Shown: piece after piece, positions 31,239-40,535 of the stretch | Layout: each line of letters starts with the position of its first letter | Numbering within the stretch: the stretch's first letter is position 1 | Assembly: GCA_963773875.1 (NCBI GenBank) | Contig: CAVZCV010000020.1 | Span: 364,212 to 428,211 of the forward strand | Length of the DNA: 64,000 bases | DNA from: CAVTYH01 sp963773875 | Lineage (GTDB): Bacteria; Planctomycetota; Planctomycetia; Pirellulales; JADZDJ01 | Reading direction: 5' to 3' | Position numbers and translations under genes: made by a program | Notes under the pieces: generated by a model | Seen by the model: only the letters and a program-made list of their open reading frames with translations | Told to the model about the DNA's origin: nothing | The model's database searches: none

Positions 31239-31386
31239 GAATGACGAATGACGAAATTCGAATGACGAATGAACGATAAGCCAAGTTCCAATGACCAAAC
31301 GCTCGCCACTGGAATCCGCGAACGTCTTTTGACTGAGTTTTGGAATTTGAAGTTTCATTCGTCATTCGTCATTCGAGTTTCGTCAT
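31239..31386. repeat. Inverted repeat of GAATGAC 7-bp units, copy 1
   Basis: The left arm 31239-31273 consists of GAATGAC-type heptamers; the right arm 31353-31386 is built from the complement (GTCATTC). The left arm is identical over 35 bases to that at 33175-33209. It separates gspF from the ATPase gene and touches the ATPase stop codon. Confidence 0.8.
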
Positions 31387-33104
31387 TACGCTTCAACGAT
31401 CGTCTCACGGATAATCTCTTCCGCGGTGGTTGTGCCTTCGAACACCGCCTCCATGCCGGCGTCGCGGAGCGTGACCATGCCGATGCCGCGGGCGGCAACA
31501 CGCAATTCGTCGGTCGAGGCGTTGCGCATGATCATGTCGCGAATATCGTCGTTCATCATCATCAGTTCGAACAACCCCACGCGGCCTTTGTATCCGCTAC
31601 GGTTACAGGCATCGCAGCCCTTGCCGCGGTAAAACTTTTTGCCGGCAATGTCGGCGGGCTTCAGTTCCAGGTCGGTCAGCACATCGGACGACGGCGTGAC
31701 TTCTTCTTTGCACTGGGCGCAAATGCGCCGCACTAAGCGCTGCGCCAACACGGCTTCGAGCGTCGCAGTGATCAAAAACGGCGGCACGCCCATATCGCGC
31801 AGCCGCGTGATCGTGCTCGGGGCGTCGTTCGTGTGCAGCGTGCTGAACACCATGTGGCCGGTGAGCGAGGCCTGCACCGCAATTTCCGCCGTTTCAATAT
31901 CGCGAATCTCGCCGACGAGAATCTTGTCGGGATCCTGCCGCAAAATGGCCCGCAAGCATTGGGCGAAGGTGTTGCCGATGGAGGCATCGATCGGCACTTG
32001 TATCAGGCCATCGATACTGTACTCCACGGGATCTTCCGTGGTGATGATTTTATCTTCGATCTTATTGAGTTCGCTGAGCGCCGCGTACAGCGTGGTCGTT
32101 TTTCCCGAGCCCGTCGGACCGGTGACGAGCACGATGCCGTTGGGGCGTTCGATGACCGTGCGAAATATTGGCAGGGTGCGTGCGTCCATGCCGACCTTGT
32201 TCAAATTCAGCTGCACCACGGAGCGATCGAGCACTCGCATGACGACGCTTTCGCCAAACATCGTGGGCAGCACGCTCACACGCATATCGACCGGGTGCCC
32301 ACCGACGGATAGCTCGATGCGGCCGTCTTGCGGCAGGCGGCGTTCGGCGATATCGAGGTTCGCCATGACTTTGATGCGCGTGGTAATGGCGAATGCCAAA
32401 TGCCGCGGCGGCGGGACCATTTCGTACAGCACGCCGTCGGCTTTGATGCGGATGCGGAACTCATCTTCGAACGGCTCGAAGTGCAAGTCGCTGGCATGGT
32501 CGCGAATGGCCATCAGCAAAACCATGTTCAGCAGCTTGCGCACCGGGGCGCTGTCGGCCATGGCTTCGACGCTTGTGAGGTCCATCGGGCCGTCGCCTCC
32601 CATGGCCTCGGCGGCGGCGCGCAGTTCGTCGTCCTGCTCCATATCGGCCACGAGACTTTCGACGCTTTCGCTGCCGGTGGCGTACCATTTTTGCAGCGCG
32701 CGCTGCATATCGCGCTCGGTCGCGACCATTGCCTTGATGTTGAAACCGAGGAATGTGCGGAGCTCATCGCGAATGGTGAGTTTTTGCGGATCGCACATGG
32801 CGACGGTGAGCGTTTCGCCATCGAACTCCAGCGGCACCACGCGGTACAGCTGCGCCATGGGCTCGGTGATTCTTGCGAGCACATCGGGCGGCACGTTGGT
32901 TTCCGACAGATTGACGACGCGCATGCCCATTTGCTCGGCAAGCGCCTGCACGAGCTGATCTTCGGTGATATAGCCCAGCGATTCGGCCACCTTGCCCAAG
33001 AGCTCACCCGGCCGCCGCTTTTGTTCTTCTAGCAGCAGCTCGAGTTGATCGTCGGTGATAAAACCGAGATCGACCAGGATTTGACCGATGCGACGAATAG
33101 CCAT
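31386..33104 (-). CDS. PilB/GspE-family assembly ATPase, full length
   Basis: A 572-aa cytoplasmic hexameric ATPase. The N-terminal MshE-type domain is IGQILVDLGFITDDQLELLL, repeated as ITEDQLVQALAEQMG. The core has DLHFEPFEDEFRIRIKADGV, Walker A GPTGSGKTTTLY, Walker B KILVGEIRD and the His box MVFSTLHTNDAPSTITR, then a zinc site CAQC...CDAC. The start at 33104 begins directly with MAIRRIGQILVDLG. It stands between pilT and gspF, so it is likely the extension motor for that platform. No frameshift. Confidence 0.92.
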   Translation of the reverse strand: MAIRRIGQILVDLGFITDDQLELLLEEQKRRPGELLGKVAESLGYITEDQLVQALAEQMGMRVVNLSETNVPPDVLARITEPMAQLYRVVPLEFDGETLTVAMCDPQKLTIRDELRTFLGFNIKAMVATERDMQRALQKWYATGSESVESLVADMEQDDELRAAAEAMGGDGPMDLTSVEAMADSAPVRKLLNMVLLMAIRDHASDLHFEPFEDEFRIRIKADGVLYEMVPPPRHLAFAITTRIKVMANLDIAERRLPQDGRIELSVGGHPVDMRVSVLPTMFGESVVMRVLDRSVVQLNLNKVGMDARTLPIFRTVIERPNGIVLVTGPTGSGKTTTLYAALSELNKIEDKIITTEDPVEYSIDGLIQVPIDASIGNTFAQCLRAILRQDPDKILVGEIRDIETAEIAVQASLTGHMVFSTLHTNDAPSTITRLRDMGVPPFLITATLEAVLAQRLVRRICAQCKEEVTPSSDVLTDLELKPADIAGKKFYRGKGCDACNRSGYKGRVGLFELMMMNDDIRDMIMRNASTDELRVAARGIGMVTLRDAGMEAVFEGTTTAEEIIRETIVEA

Positions 33105-33141
33105 GTGAGAAGGACTTAAGTTTCAGGGTTCAATATTTAGC

Positions 33142-33160
33142 CCCCGGCCAGTGGCCGGGG
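33142..33160 (-). other. GC-rich hairpin between pilT and the ATPase gene
   Basis: CCCCGGCC/GGCCGGGG with loop AGT. It precedes the ATPase start by about 40 bases. It may be an mRNA processing or attenuation element, or a common repeat. Confidence 0.4.
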
Positions 33161-33174
33161 TGATTTATTGTTTT

Positions 33175-33308
33175 GAATGACGAATGACGAAATTCGAATG
33201 ACGAATGAAATTCCAAATTCCAACGTCCAAATTCAGATCATCGATATCGCGCCACCAGTTTGGAATTTGAAGTTTGATCATTGGTCATTTCTTCGTCATT
33301 CGTGATTT
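33175..33308. repeat. Inverted repeat of GAATGAC 7-bp units, copy 2
   Basis: The left arm 33175-33209 is identical to that of copy 1 at 31239-31273. The right side (33258-33308) holds GGAATTTGAAGTTT, GTCATT and GTCATTC units in reverse sense. It fills the gap between pilT and the ATPase gene. Confidence 0.8.
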
Positions 33309-33317
33309 ACTAATGCC

Positions 33318-34454
33318 TCAGGCCGCCTTGCCGCCATCTCCTTTGTCCTTCTTTCGTTCCACATCGCCCTCTTCGTCGAACAGACCACGCTGGGCGTTCA
33401 AAATGCGCTTGTTCAATTCTTCCGGGTTAGCGGCTTTTACCATCACTTCTTCTTCGATGACCTTGCCTTCCTTCCAAAGCTTGAACAGGTGATCGTCCAA
33501 AAGCTGCATGCCCTTTTTGGCGCCGGTTTGAATGGCCGAGTTGATGCGGAATGTCTTGTTCTCGCGAATCAGGTTGCCGATGGCGGAATCAACGACGAGC
33601 ATTTCGTAGGCAGCCACGCGGCCACCACCGATTTTTGGCAGCAGCGTTTGCGAAAGCACGCCGATGATGGCCGTCGACAACTGCACGCGAATTTGTTCTT
33701 GCTGATTGGTTGGGAACACGTCGATGATGCGGTTCACCGTGCCTTGTGCGCCGGTGGTGTGCAGCGTGCCGAACACAATGTGCCCGGTTTCGGCCGCGGT
33801 GATGGCGGCTTCGATGGTCGCCAGATCGCGCATTTCGCCGACGAGAATGACGTCCGGGTCTTGTCGCAGAGCGCGGCGAATGGCCTCGGAAAAGCTCGGC
33901 ACGTCAACGCCGACTTCACGCTGATTGACCGTCGACTTCTGATGGTAGTGATAAAACTCGATCGGGTCTTCGATGGTGATGATGTGATGATCGATGTTCT
34001 TGTTGATGTAATCGATCATGCTGGCCAGCGTCGTGCTTTTGCCAGAACCCGTGGGACCAGTGACCAAGAACAAACCGCGAGGCCTGTGACAGAGGCTCTT
34101 AATAATTGGCGGCGTGCCGAGTTGCTCGAACGAGAGCAGCGCGTTGGGAATTTGCCGCAACACCATGCCGACATTGCCGCGCTGCTTGAAAATGGAGACT
34201 CGAAAGCGACAGTAATCGCCGAAGGCGAAGCCGAAATCGGAACCGCCGACCTCGGCCAATTCCTGCTGACAGCGATCCGGCGAGATGCTTTTCATCAGCC
34301 CGACCGTGTCGTCGGCCTCTAGCGACTTCGTTTCCAGCTTCCGCATTCGGCCGTGTATCCGCAGCACCGGGGGCTGGCCGACGGCGATGTGCAAGTCGCT
34401 CGCGTTTTGTTTGACCACCGCGTGCAGAAGTTTATCGATTAAAAGTGTGCCCAT
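33318..34454 (-). CDS. pilT: Twitching motility/pilus retraction ATPase PilT
   Basis: A 378-aa ATPase. The layout lacks the MshE domain and the zinc cysteines of PilB, and keeps DLHIAVGQPPVLRIHGRM at the N-terminus, Walker A GPTGSGKSTTLASM, the Asp box ITIEDPIEF, Walker B DVILVGEMRD, HIVFGTLHTTGAQGTVNRII and the PilT-specific AIRRALRQDPD. It would retract pili by depolymerising pilin. A basic/acidic C-terminal tail (DVERKKDKGDGGKAA) follows. It lies between two PilB-like genes on the same strand, supporting a retractable pilus rather than a pure secretion system. Confidence 0.92.
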   Translation of the reverse strand: MGTLLIDKLLHAVVKQNASDLHIAVGQPPVLRIHGRMRKLETKSLEADDTVGLMKSISPDRCQQELAEVGGSDFGFAFGDYCRFRVSIFKQRGNVGMVLRQIPNALLSFEQLGTPPIIKSLCHRPRGLFLVTGPTGSGKSTTLASMIDYINKNIDHHIITIEDPIEFYHYHQKSTVNQREVGVDVPSFSEAIRRALRQDPDVILVGEMRDLATIEAAITAAETGHIVFGTLHTTGAQGTVNRIIDVFPTNQQEQIRVQLSTAIIGVLSQTLLPKIGGGRVAAYEMLVVDSAIGNLIRENKTFRINSAIQTGAKKGMQLLDDHLFKLWKEGKVIEEEVMVKAANPEELNKRILNAQRGLFDEEGDVERKKDKGDGGKAA

Positions 34455-34941
34455 GGCCTTCGATTGACCCGCGTTTAATTTGGATTGCCTCGACCTAACG
34501 GACTAAAAACAGACGGATTTTCAGCCACAGGGCTGATCGTGATCGGATCGCTGGACCAAGACGAGAGAGCCGCCGCATAAGCGCGCTCATTCACTCCGCA
34601 TCCCTCCCGCACCCCTGTTCCCACAACAACCAGGCCCAACCGCGATTGTTCTCCCCGCCGTATGGCTCTTGGCCCCGCGAATGAAGCATGGAAAAGTGCG
34701 AGGGAGTGGCCCAACCGCGCTGGTTGTCAGCAGGATTATTCGTTGGTCGGGCGCTGACGCAAGCATTGCCGCAAATGACCTCGCTTTTTCAGTTTGCCGC
34801 GACGCGCGACGGTTCGGATCGTCTTCAGTACCTCCGATTTACAGATTCAGCAGCGGACGAGTTATTGATTATCGATGAGTCGAGTTTGGTTCTCAGTTCT
34901 AACGCACTGATAATGTGCACCACGTTTGCGACGCCGTTCGA
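34455..34941. other. Intergenic region, nothing recognised
   Basis: 487 bases between the two ATPase genes. No frame here has recognisable motifs, and no tRNA, strong hairpin or repeat was found. It may contain the promoter for pilT and the genes after it. Confidence 0.5.
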
Positions 34942-36647
34942 TCAGTCTTCCTCAACCTTCTTTGCGACCCGGAACACCTCTTCGATGGTGGTAATGCCTT
35001 TAAGGACTTTTGATATTCCGTCGTTGTAAAGTGTTGACATGCCGAGGCTAACTGCTGTTTTGCGAATGACTTGCGTCGGCGCACCCTCGAAGGCCAGCTC
35101 GCGGATTCTGGACGACATCATCATCAGTTCGTATATGCCAATGCGTCCCCGGTAACCGCCTTGCGAACAACTGTTACAGCCGCGACCCTTCATGAACGTG
35201 GCTTTGGCCGCCATTTCCGGGGTGATGCCTGCGGCCTCCAAGGCGGTCTCGGGGGGCTGGTAAGGCGCCTTGCAGCGTGTGCAAACGAGCCGTACCAGAC
35301 GTTGTGCAAGCACCGCAATGATACTGCTGGAGACCAAATACGCGGGCACTCCCATGTCAATCATACGTGTAATGGCGCCGGGCGCATCGTTCGTATGCAG
35401 TGTACTGAAAACTAAGTGTCCCGTCAAAGAAGCCTGTATGCCCATCTGTGCGGTCTCGTTATCGCGCATCTCGCCCACGAGGATGATATTGGGCGCTTGC
35501 CGCAGCATGGCACGAATGATCTTGGCGAAATCGAGCCCGATGTTGTGGCGGACCTCGACTTGGTTGATGCCCGGTAAGTAATACTCAACGGGGTCCTCGG
35601 CCGTGATGATCTTGGTATCGGGCCGGTTCATTTCGTTTAAAGCAGCATACAGCGTGGTGGTCTTTCCGGAGCCAGTTGGCCCGGTGACCAGGATGATGCC
35701 ATTTGGCCGACGGATGAGCTGCTTAAAGATGCGGAACTCATTCTCGGCCAGTCCGAGCTGGCGAATGCCGACGCGGATGTTGTCCTTGTCCAAAAGCCGC
35801 ATAACTGCGGATTGACCATGGTTGGTTGGCAGCACGCTGACGCGCAAGTCGAGCTCTTTTTGCCCGGCCGTGATTTTGATTCGGCCGTCCTGGGGCCGGC
35901 GGCGTTCGGCAATATCCATTTTGGCCAGAATTTTGATGCGCGATAGCAATGCACCCATGAGCCGTTTTGGCGGGCTATCGCGCTCGATTAGTACGCCGTC
36001 GATCCGGTAGCGAATTCGCAGGCGATCTTCAAACGGCTCCACGTGAATGTCGGACGCCCGCAATTGCACGGCTTCGTTGATGATGAGTTGCACGAGGCGG
36101 ACGATGGGTGCGCTCGATTCGTCGACCGTTTCCTCGATTTTGCCGGCATCGTCGGTCGTTTCGGTGAAGTCGATGGCCGTATCGGTGAATTCCTGAAGCA
36201 TCGAGTCGTGCTTTCGCCATCGACCTGGCCGTAATGTTTGTTAATAGCCTCCAGGATCATTTCGCGGGGCGACAGGGCCACCTCGATATTGCGATTTAAG
36301 ATAAACCGCAGCTTTTCGCGAGTGTCGTAGTCGAGCGGATCGCTCATAATGACTTTGAGCGTACCGTCGTCGCCTTCACTTAGCGGCAATACGGCGTTCT
36401 CGCGCGCCACCGACTCAGGCACCAATTCGACAATGTTGGGCGGAATGACGACTTCGTTCAGATCGACGAAGTCCATATTCTCTGCTTGGGCCATGGCCCG
36501 CATTACATCTTCACCGCTGGCATAGCCTAAGCGAATGAGTTCTTCCGCAATGCTCTTGCGCGATTCCTTGGATAGCTTCTTGGCTTCAGCCAATTGATCG
36601 GGGCTGATGAGCTTTTTGCGAATCAGAATTTCAGCGAAATTGGCCAT
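34942..36647 (-). CDS. PilB/GspE-family assembly ATPase, second copy (one frameshift)
   Basis: About 568 aa. ATG 36647 begins MANFAEILIRKKLISPDQLA, the MshE-type domain, continuing to MILEAINKHYGQVDGES. A missing base near 36205 connects this to MLQEFTDTAIDFTETTDDAG and the catalytic core: DIHVEPFEDRLRIRYRIDGV, Walker A GPTGSGKTTTLY, NIILVGEMRD, LVFSTLHTNDAPGAITRM and zinc cysteines CTRC...CNSC. It is the first gene of the pilus/secretion locus in reading order. With the copy at 31386 and the short one at 2666 there are three GspE-type ATPases in the window, probably serving different machines or states. Confidence 0.9.
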
Positions 36648-36889
36648 CGTTGAATGCCGTGGACCGGTAGCGCGTACGCCAGCCGGGCGAATAGGGAAAA
36701 GCGAATGCACCCACAAGCGGCAGGCAGCGTTCCGGCGACCACCTGCAAGGCGGAATTCATCCCACGAGCCGATCTGTCGGCGGCGCCTATGGTTGGGCCC
36801 AAAGGCGTTGCCTGCCATCTATTTAGACTACTGGCAGGGATATTGAGTGTCAATCAAGCGGCTTGACGTAGCGGGCCCGTGTGCGTCGA

Positions 36890-37762
36890 TTATCGGACCG
36901 ATTCAGCCTGAATGGCAACTTTGAGCGTGCCGTCGGTCACCACATCAACAACTTCGCCGTGATCGGATTGCCCCTCGCGTGAATTGACAGTGCCCGCGAA
37001 ATCGGCCGCGAGTACCCGGCAAGTGTCGACATCGATCTGCAATTTGCCGGTTAAATTCAGCAAGGTATTGGAGCCCATTTTCACCACGAGAACGGTGGCG
37101 AAATCGGCGATTTGACGGCCGGAATCTTGATGGATGCTCGTCAGTTTCAGATCCAGCCGCTGGGCATCACCATTGGCCTCCCGCATGCCGAGCAGTTCGG
37201 CCGCCATTTCCTTGGGAAGTTGCAGCGACTCGCCGATGACGATCGATTTTCCGTGAAGAAATCGCCCCAATTGGTTGCGGTGGCCAACGCTGTCCATATT
37301 TCCAGAGACGAGCACTCGTTCGACGTCTGAAACGGCTTCGCCGCGGTCACCCACAACAGTGAGGGGGAATGCGATCGCACGCCGCTGAACGATGTACGAC
37401 TTGCCTTCAATGGGCAGTGTGCGCGGCTCGACAGGATTTTCATCGGTCTGCGAATCTTCGCCTGCCTTCGCATACGTGACTTGGACTTGCGTCGCCCGAT
37501 CGCCCACAACCTCCATGACCGCAATGTTTCGCTGGACCGTGCGGTTTTTGCGCTGTCTCTTTGCGGAAGCTTCGTGGCCGCCTTTTTCCAGAACGAGATT
37601 CAAATCGAAATCGTACTTGGCAATGTTTGACGTTCGGTCGCCAACTTGCGGCAAACGGTAGTTAAATTGAACGGTTTCCGAATTGGCCGCGAAGCTGCGA
37701 ACGGCAAATGAAGCCGTAGCAAGCGCGGCGATGTACAGGATCGAATAGCGGGCCGGTGGCAT
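36890..37762 (-). CDS. Exported protein of unknown function
   Basis: A 290-aa protein. ATG 37762 has AGGAA 8 bases upstream and is followed by a signal peptide (MPPARYSILYIAALATASFA ... AANSETV). The mature part (VQFNYRLPQVGDRTSNIAKY, QVTYAKAGEDSQTDENPVEP, LNLTGKLQIDVDTCRVLAAD) resembles planctomycete periplasmic proteins of beta-sheet type that are compared to lipoprotein carriers. I do not recognise a named family. It is divergent from the acetolactate synthase gene; about 260 bases between them contain both promoters. Confidence 0.65.
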   Translation of the reverse strand: MPPARYSILYIAALATASFAVRSFAANSETVQFNYRLPQVGDRTSNIAKYDFDLNLVLEKGGHEASAKRQRKNRTVQRNIAVMEVVGDRATQVQVTYAKAGEDSQTDENPVEPRTLPIEGKSYIVQRRAIAFPLTVVGDRGEAVSDVERVLVSGNMDSVGHRNQLGRFLHGKSIVIGESLQLPKEMAAELLGMREANGDAQRLDLKLTSIHQDSGRQIADFATVLVVKMGSNTLLNLTGKLQIDVDTCRVLAADFAGTVNSREGQSDHGEVVDVVTDGTLKVAIQAESVR

Positions 37763-38026
37763 GGCAGAAATTCCTAGCGACTGAGGATCCAAGAGGACCG
37801 GCCCGAAAGCCGATCGATCGGCCACGGATAATCGGGCGAGTTGACTGTTCGGTCAAGATGAATTGCTGCAAGCATCGTCCGAACCGCACTATCGTCATAA
37901 CTGTCCACTCGATACCCGACCGGGGGCTTCCAGCACCCGCAGTAGCGGTTGCATGGGAGAGTTTTCCCGCATATCCTAATGTGTTGCCCAGAAAATACTT
38001 GAAAGCGTTTTTCCTAAGAGGTTTTC

Positions 38027-39796
38027 GTGGCTATTGCGTCCAAACCACGCACCGGCAGCGGACTAGTCACTGGCGCCGATGTGGTCGTGCAGTCGCTGGT
38101 AAATCATGGCGTCGATATCATCTTTGCCTATCCGGGCGGCGCAAGCATGCCGCTGCACCAGGCGCTGACGAGGTTTAAGGAGCAGATTCGCACGATCCTA
38201 CCGCGGCATGAACAAGGCGGAGCCTTCGAAGCCCAGGGATACGCCCGAACGACCGGAAAACCAGGCGTTTGTATGGCGACCAGCGGGCCGGGGGCACTGA
38301 ACTTGGTGACGGCCATCGCCGACGCCAAGATGGACAGTATTCCGCTCGTTGCGATCACCGGCCAGGTTGGCACGCCCGTCATCGGAACCGATGCTTTCCA
38401 AGAAACGCCAATCGTCGAGGTCAGCCGGGGCATCACGAAGCACCATTATTTGGTGACCGATGTGAACGATGTGGCTCGCGTTATGCGCGAGGCATTTCAC
38501 ATTGCCACCACCGGACGCCCTGGTCCGGTGCTCGTCGATGTTCCCAAAAATATCCAGAATGCACAGATCGAACCAGATTACGACGTGCCGATGAACTTGC
38601 CCGGTTACCACGTCGAAGACCGTCGTGCGAAGCCGGAGCAAATTAAGCAAGTGGCCGCTGCGATCAAGCGGGCCAAGAGGCCGATTATTTACGCTGGTGG
38701 CGGCGTCATTAGCGGCGAGGCGAGCGCCGAGCTGCGTGAACTGGCGCGAAAGACCGGTATTCCAATCGCCATGACCGTGATGGGATTGGGCGCTTTTCCG
38801 TCGAACGATCCGATGTCGCTCGATATGTTGGGGATGCATGGAACGGTCTATGCAAATTACGCCGTCAACGAAGCCGACTTGCTGCTAGCATTCGGCGTGC
38901 GATTCGATGACCGCGTGACGGGCAAAGTTTCGGAGTTCGCCAAGCACGGTTTCATCGTGCATATCGACATTGATCCTTCGGAAATCAACAAGAACAAAGC
39001 GGCCCACATTCCGATCGTTAGCGACATCAAATACGCCATCGCCGAGCTCAACAAAATTGTCGAGCCCCCGGATGACCTCGCCGAATGGCAAGAACAAGTT
39101 ACTAAATGGAAAAAAGCGGACCCGCTAAAATACGACACGAAGTTCGATGGCATTTTGCAGCAGCACGCCATCGATGAATTGTGGAAGCTGACGCGCGGCG
39201 AAGACACTATCATCACCGTAGGCGTCGGCCAACATCAAATGTGGGGCGCCCAGTTCTACAAATTCATGCACCCGCGCACGTTTCTGTCGAGCTCAGGCCT
39301 GGGGACAATGGGCTTCGGTCTTCCGGCGGCAATCGGCGCCAAGGCGGCAAATCCTGACAAACTTGTTGTCGATATCGACGGCGACGGAAGTTTTCTGATG
39401 AACGTTCAAGAGCTAGCGACTGCGTACTGCGAACAGTTGCCAGTCAAAGTGTTGCTATTAAACAATCAGCATCTGGGCATGGTGATGCAATGGGAGGATC
39501 GCTTCCACCAGGGCAACCGCGCTCACACGTACCTGGGTCCGATTCACCATCCGGAAGCCATCGGACAAGGCGACGGGATCGGCCCTTCGGAGCGTTATCC
39601 GGACTTCGTCACGATTGCCAAAGGTTTCGGCTGCGGTGCTGCCAGTGTGAAGAAAAAGAGCGACCTGAGTGCGGCACTCAAAGAAATGATCGAGTACCCT
39701 GGTCCGTTCGTGCTCGACGTGGAAGTGCCCTATCAAGAGCATGTGTTGCCAATGATTCCAGCCGGGATGACCGTCAAAGATCTGATTAAAGAATAG
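38027..39796 (+). CDS. ilvB: Acetolactate synthase, large subunit
   Basis: A 589-aa thiamine-diphosphate enzyme that makes acetolactate or acetohydroxybutyrate for Val, Leu and Ile. The GTG start at 38027 has AAGAGG about 10 bases upstream. The N-terminal Pyr domain has HEQGGAFEAQGYART with the catalytic Glu; FAD/central domain markers include VFGVRFDDRVTGK-like text (AFGVRFDDRVTGKVSEFAKH), and the ThDP motif is DIDGDGSFLMNVQELAT. No ilvN regulatory subunit gene is adjacent. Together with cimA this is the second isoleucine-pathway gene here. Unlike cimA, no leader peptide or terminator is evident upstream. Confidence 0.93.
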   Translation: MAIASKPRTGSGLVTGADVVVQSLVNHGVDIIFAYPGGASMPLHQALTRFKEQIRTILPRHEQGGAFEAQGYARTTGKPGVCMATSGPGALNLVTAIADAKMDSIPLVAITGQVGTPVIGTDAFQETPIVEVSRGITKHHYLVTDVNDVARVMREAFHIATTGRPGPVLVDVPKNIQNAQIEPDYDVPMNLPGYHVEDRRAKPEQIKQVAAAIKRAKRPIIYAGGGVISGEASAELRELARKTGIPIAMTVMGLGAFPSNDPMSLDMLGMHGTVYANYAVNEADLLLAFGVRFDDRVTGKVSEFAKHGFIVHIDIDPSEINKNKAAHIPIVSDIKYAIAELNKIVEPPDDLAEWQEQVTKWKKADPLKYDTKFDGILQQHAIDELWKLTRGEDTIITVGVGQHQMWGAQFYKFMHPRTFLSSSGLGTMGFGLPAAIGAKAANPDKLVVDIDGDGSFLMNVQELATAYCEQLPVKVLLLNNQHLGMVMQWEDRFHQGNRAHTYLGPIHHPEAIGQGDGIGPSERYPDFVTIAKGFGCGAASVKKKSDLSAALKEMIEYPGPFVLDVEVPYQEHVLPMIPAGMTVKDLIKE

Positions 39797-39805
39797 CGGT
39801 GCATT

Positions 39806-40276
39806 TTACAGGCGTCCGAGCGCTCTGCGCCGTCCGTAGATCAGTAGGATCATTCCAATCCCGGCCATTACGACGGGTGGAATCATTAGGCCGTAAGCTC
39901 GTAGACCACCGCCGGACTCTAGCACTGCTTGGCCAGGATCCTTGGGATCGTAATAAACATCGACCGTAGCATTTACTGGATATTGCTCCACGGTCTCACG
40001 TTGTTTATCGGCCGCTGAGCCCGTCACGTCGGCAAATCGAATTCGCGTGCCGCGGTGGATCACACCGCCCACGGTGTACGTGTACTCGACGCTCGCCCGA
40101 AAATTCTCCCTCTTTCCGATGCTGAGATCCTGCAATTCGCTTCGGATGATTTTTCCCGAGGTTTTTAGCCAGTTTATGCTGGCCTGTGCCATGCTGAAAT
40201 TCCGCAAACATGCCCATCCGGCGACCGCAGACGCCAAAAGAAACAGAATGCCCACAATGAGATACCCGTTTTTCAT
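39806..40276 (-). CDS. DUF3592-like membrane protein
   Basis: A 156-aa protein with a transmembrane helix at each end (YLIVGILFLLASAVAGWACL and MIPPVVMAGIGMILLIYG) and an extracytoplasmic middle with the DUF3592 pattern: SGKIIRSEL, VEYTYTVGGVIHRGTRIRFA, YPVNATVDVYYDPKDPGQAV. ATG 40276 is preferred over the TTG one codon earlier. The function of the family is unknown. It converges with ilvB, the two genes ending 10 bases apart. Confidence 0.8.
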   Translation of the reverse strand: MKNGYLIVGILFLLASAVAGWACLRNFSMAQASINWLKTSGKIIRSELQDLSIGKRENFRASVEYTYTVGGVIHRGTRIRFADVTGSAADKQRETVEQYPVNATVDVYYDPKDPGQAVLESGGGLRAYGLMIPPVVMAGIGMILLIYGRRRALGRL

Positions 40277-40535
40277 CAATTATGCTCGCTGATCGAATTG
40301 CCGCGATCTACTGCCGCCTCAATTTGTATCCGCGGCGCCGGCCATCTTGCCGTTGGAAATGAATTGTATCGAAATGAACTCTGCGGACTAATCTACGCTC
40401 GGCGTCGCCGAATGCGGACACGCCATACCATGCGATGTTCATTTGCAAATTGGCACAAAGTTGCCTGAGCCTTCTCGTAAGTAACAATCTGGTGTAGCTT
40501 AGTACAGGGAAGAAGCCGTTTCTCGCAGAATGTAA

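Noticed and set aside
31639..32958. 439-codon plus-strand frame
   Set aside because: Shadow of the PilB-like ATPase; its Ser/Arg-rich text has no motif.
37830..38026. Leader peptide for ilvB
   Set aside because: A short frame with TIVITV exists, but it has no stop before the ilvB start and no terminator hairpin follows, unlike at cimA.
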